Positions 63,025-64,000 of a stretch of DNA of 64,000 nucleotides are shown one piece after another. The stretch spans positions 7,080,001 to 7,144,000 of the forward strand of contig NZ_CP010407.1 of NCBI RefSeq assembly GCF_000830005.1, given 5' to 3'. The DNA comes from Streptomyces vietnamensis. GTDB taxonomy: Bacteria; Actinomycetota; Actinomycetes; Streptomycetales; Streptomycetaceae. Position 1 is the first letter of the stretch. Each line of letters opens with the position of its first letter. The position numbers and the translations under genes are program-made. The notes below the pieces were generated by a model. It ran no database searches and was not told where the DNA came from. It saw only the letters and a program-made list of their open reading frames with translations.

Positions 63025-63342
63025 CCGCGTCTCCGGATCGTGTGCACGTGGTGTGCAGTCGAGTGAAGGCGGACGCCGGGTCGCCGCGCCTGACCATCCG
63101 GCGGGCCGAGACTGGCACGCTCCGCCGCGGCCACCTTGGCACCATGCGCGACGTGGATCAAGACCGACCGCAGGTGGTGCGAAGTGCCCTGTTCAACCGG
63201 CGTCGGGCCGCAGTTAGACGGGCAATCGGGGCCACGGCGTGCTCGTGCGGCGGTTGTTTGACTCCGACTCGGCACCCTGGGTCATAGTGGGTCGCGGTGG
63301 GACCGGAGCGGTCCACATCATGCCCGCAGGAAGGACGACGTG

Positions 63343-63555
63343 ATGACGAACCCGTTCGAGGACCCTGACGCGAACTACCTGGTCCTGGTCAACGACGAGG
63401 GCCAGCACTCGCTGTGGCCGGTCTTCATCGAGGTGCCGGCCGGCTGGACCTCGGTGTTCGGCGAGGCTGCGCGGCAGGAGTGCCTTGACTACATCGAGGC
63501 GAACTGGACCGACATGCGCCCCAAGAGCCTGATCGCCGCGATGGCCCAGAGCTGA
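63343..63555 (+). CDS. MbtH-family NRPS accessory protein
   Basis: The 70-residue product has the complete MbtH signature: [20 protein letters not shown], then [13 protein letters not shown] and [12 protein letters not shown]. MbtH proteins bind and activate NRPS adenylation domains. GGAAGGA lies eight bases before the ATG at 63343; a GTG directly before it is less likely. No NRPS gene lies in the window, so its partner is elsewhere or was lost. A hairpin terminator follows. Confidence 0.95.
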   Translation: MTNPFEDPDANYLVLVNDEGQHSLWPVFIEVPAGWTSVFGEAARQECLDYIEANWTDMRPKSLIAAMAQS

Positions 63556-63560
63556 TCGGC

Positions 63561-64000
63561 CTACACCCCCGTCAGCACCCCCGAAGGCCGCTCCCCTCGT
63601 GGAAGCGGCCTTCGGGGTGTCACGACCGGCGTGCAACCGCGCCGGCCCCAGGTGCGGCCTCTGGGCGGTCGGCGGGTGAAGCCTGCTTCGTCGCCGAGCA
63701 GGCCCGGGCGCGGTGTCGGGATTGCGCCCGGGCCGTTTCCCGGACCTCTCGCCGAACCCGCCGTGCGCCTCTCAACGCAGCGCAGCACCACCGCGCCCGC
63801 GCCGTCGCCGAAGACCACGGCCGTGCCGCGGTCCGTCGGGTCGACGATCCGGGAGTGGATTTCGGACGCCACGATCAGGACGCTGTCGACGCCGCCGCCG
63901 GCGATCAGGCCGTCGGCCACCGCGGTGGCGTAGACGAACCCGCTGCACACGGCGGAGATGTCGAACGCCGGGACCTGGCCCAGGCCGAGGCGGTGGGCGA
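63561..64000 (-). pseudogene. Truncated beta-ketoacyl-ACP synthase III (KAS III), continues past window edge
   Basis: The minus-strand frame entering from the right edge reads HRLGLGQVPAFDISAVCSGF, then VYATAVADGLIAGGGVDSVL and TAVVFGDGAGAVVLRCVE. It contains the KAS III active-site cysteine (AVCSGF). After about residue 60 of the visible part the sequence becomes low-complexity and the His/Asn C-terminal catalytic half is missing, with the stop at 63561 lying beyond the MbtH terminator. The 5' end is outside the window. A deletion fusion is likely. Confidence 0.75.
63579..63617 (+). terminator. Terminator after the MbtH gene
   Basis: CCCCGAAGGCCGCT and AGCGGCCTTCGGGG form a 14-base perfect stem 23 bases after the MbtH stop. 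Confidence 0.85.

Overview
The window is very GC-rich, uses many GTG and a few TTG starts, and carries families typical of Streptomyces: DUF4097 and LAL regulators, a DyP-encapsulin pair, a rifampicin monooxygenase with a RAE-like promoter element, and duplicate Zur-type ribosomal proteins. It is best read as a Streptomyces chromosome segment, with an intact left two thirds and a right third (about 43.8-64 kb) that looks like an accessory arm rich in gene fragments.

Left part. Positions 1-10.9 kb hold a molybdenum-cofactor and molybdo-oxidoreductase block: a LysR regulator (cut by the window edge), fdhD, an FdhF/YdeP-type oxidoreductase, divergent moaA-moeA-moaE, an FUSC membrane protein and a second FdhF/YdeP paralogue. 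A spacer with four 20-nt direct repeats leads to a DyP peroxidase-encapsulin-DUF1345 operon. The DyP ends in an encapsulin cargo-loading peptide. Then come an unknown membrane protein, a Gre-type factor, a secreted serine hydrolase and a maltokinase-cap-like protein.

Middle part. Positions 17.0-25.7 kb hold the most interesting locus. It contains a stand-alone trypsin-like protease, a 1807-residue protein (helical N-terminus, two STAND-like NTPase modules, a helical-repeat region, an EAD1-like domain and a C-terminal trypsin domain), a DNA/RNA non-specific nuclease and a caspase-like protease. Degenerate tandem repeats fill both spacers. The set looks like a protease- and nuclease-armed conflict or cell-suicide module. 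It is followed by a RAE-like element and rox, a large LAL regulator with a dre-like site, a subtilisin with a P-domain, a GNAT protein, a 205-bp nested palindrome, an NAD-kinase-like/SPFH pair behind a doubled operator, a DMT transporter and PAP2 pair divergent from a TetR gene, DUF488 and DUF309 genes, and a LAL-like ATPase without a DNA-binding domain.

Right part. A tRNA-Pro(GGG) gene has a second copy of its 3' end 2.9 kb downstream, next to an integrase remnant, which marks a former integration site. Between the copies lie a formylglycine-generating-enzyme fragment and an intact sulfatase. Next is a zinc-limitation island: two CobW-type proteins and cysteine-depleted paralogues of L32, S14, L28, L33, L31 and S18, with two Zur-box-like sites. 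Beyond it are a second broken integrase, a DUF1906 hydrolase, RHS debris, a methyltransferase, a DUF4097/NarL-type two-component cluster, and remnants of alcohol dehydrogenase, VOC, ABC-2 permease and KAS III genes around intact MupA-type monooxygenase and MbtH genes. The last set suggests the edge of a decayed or truncated NRPS/PKS cluster.
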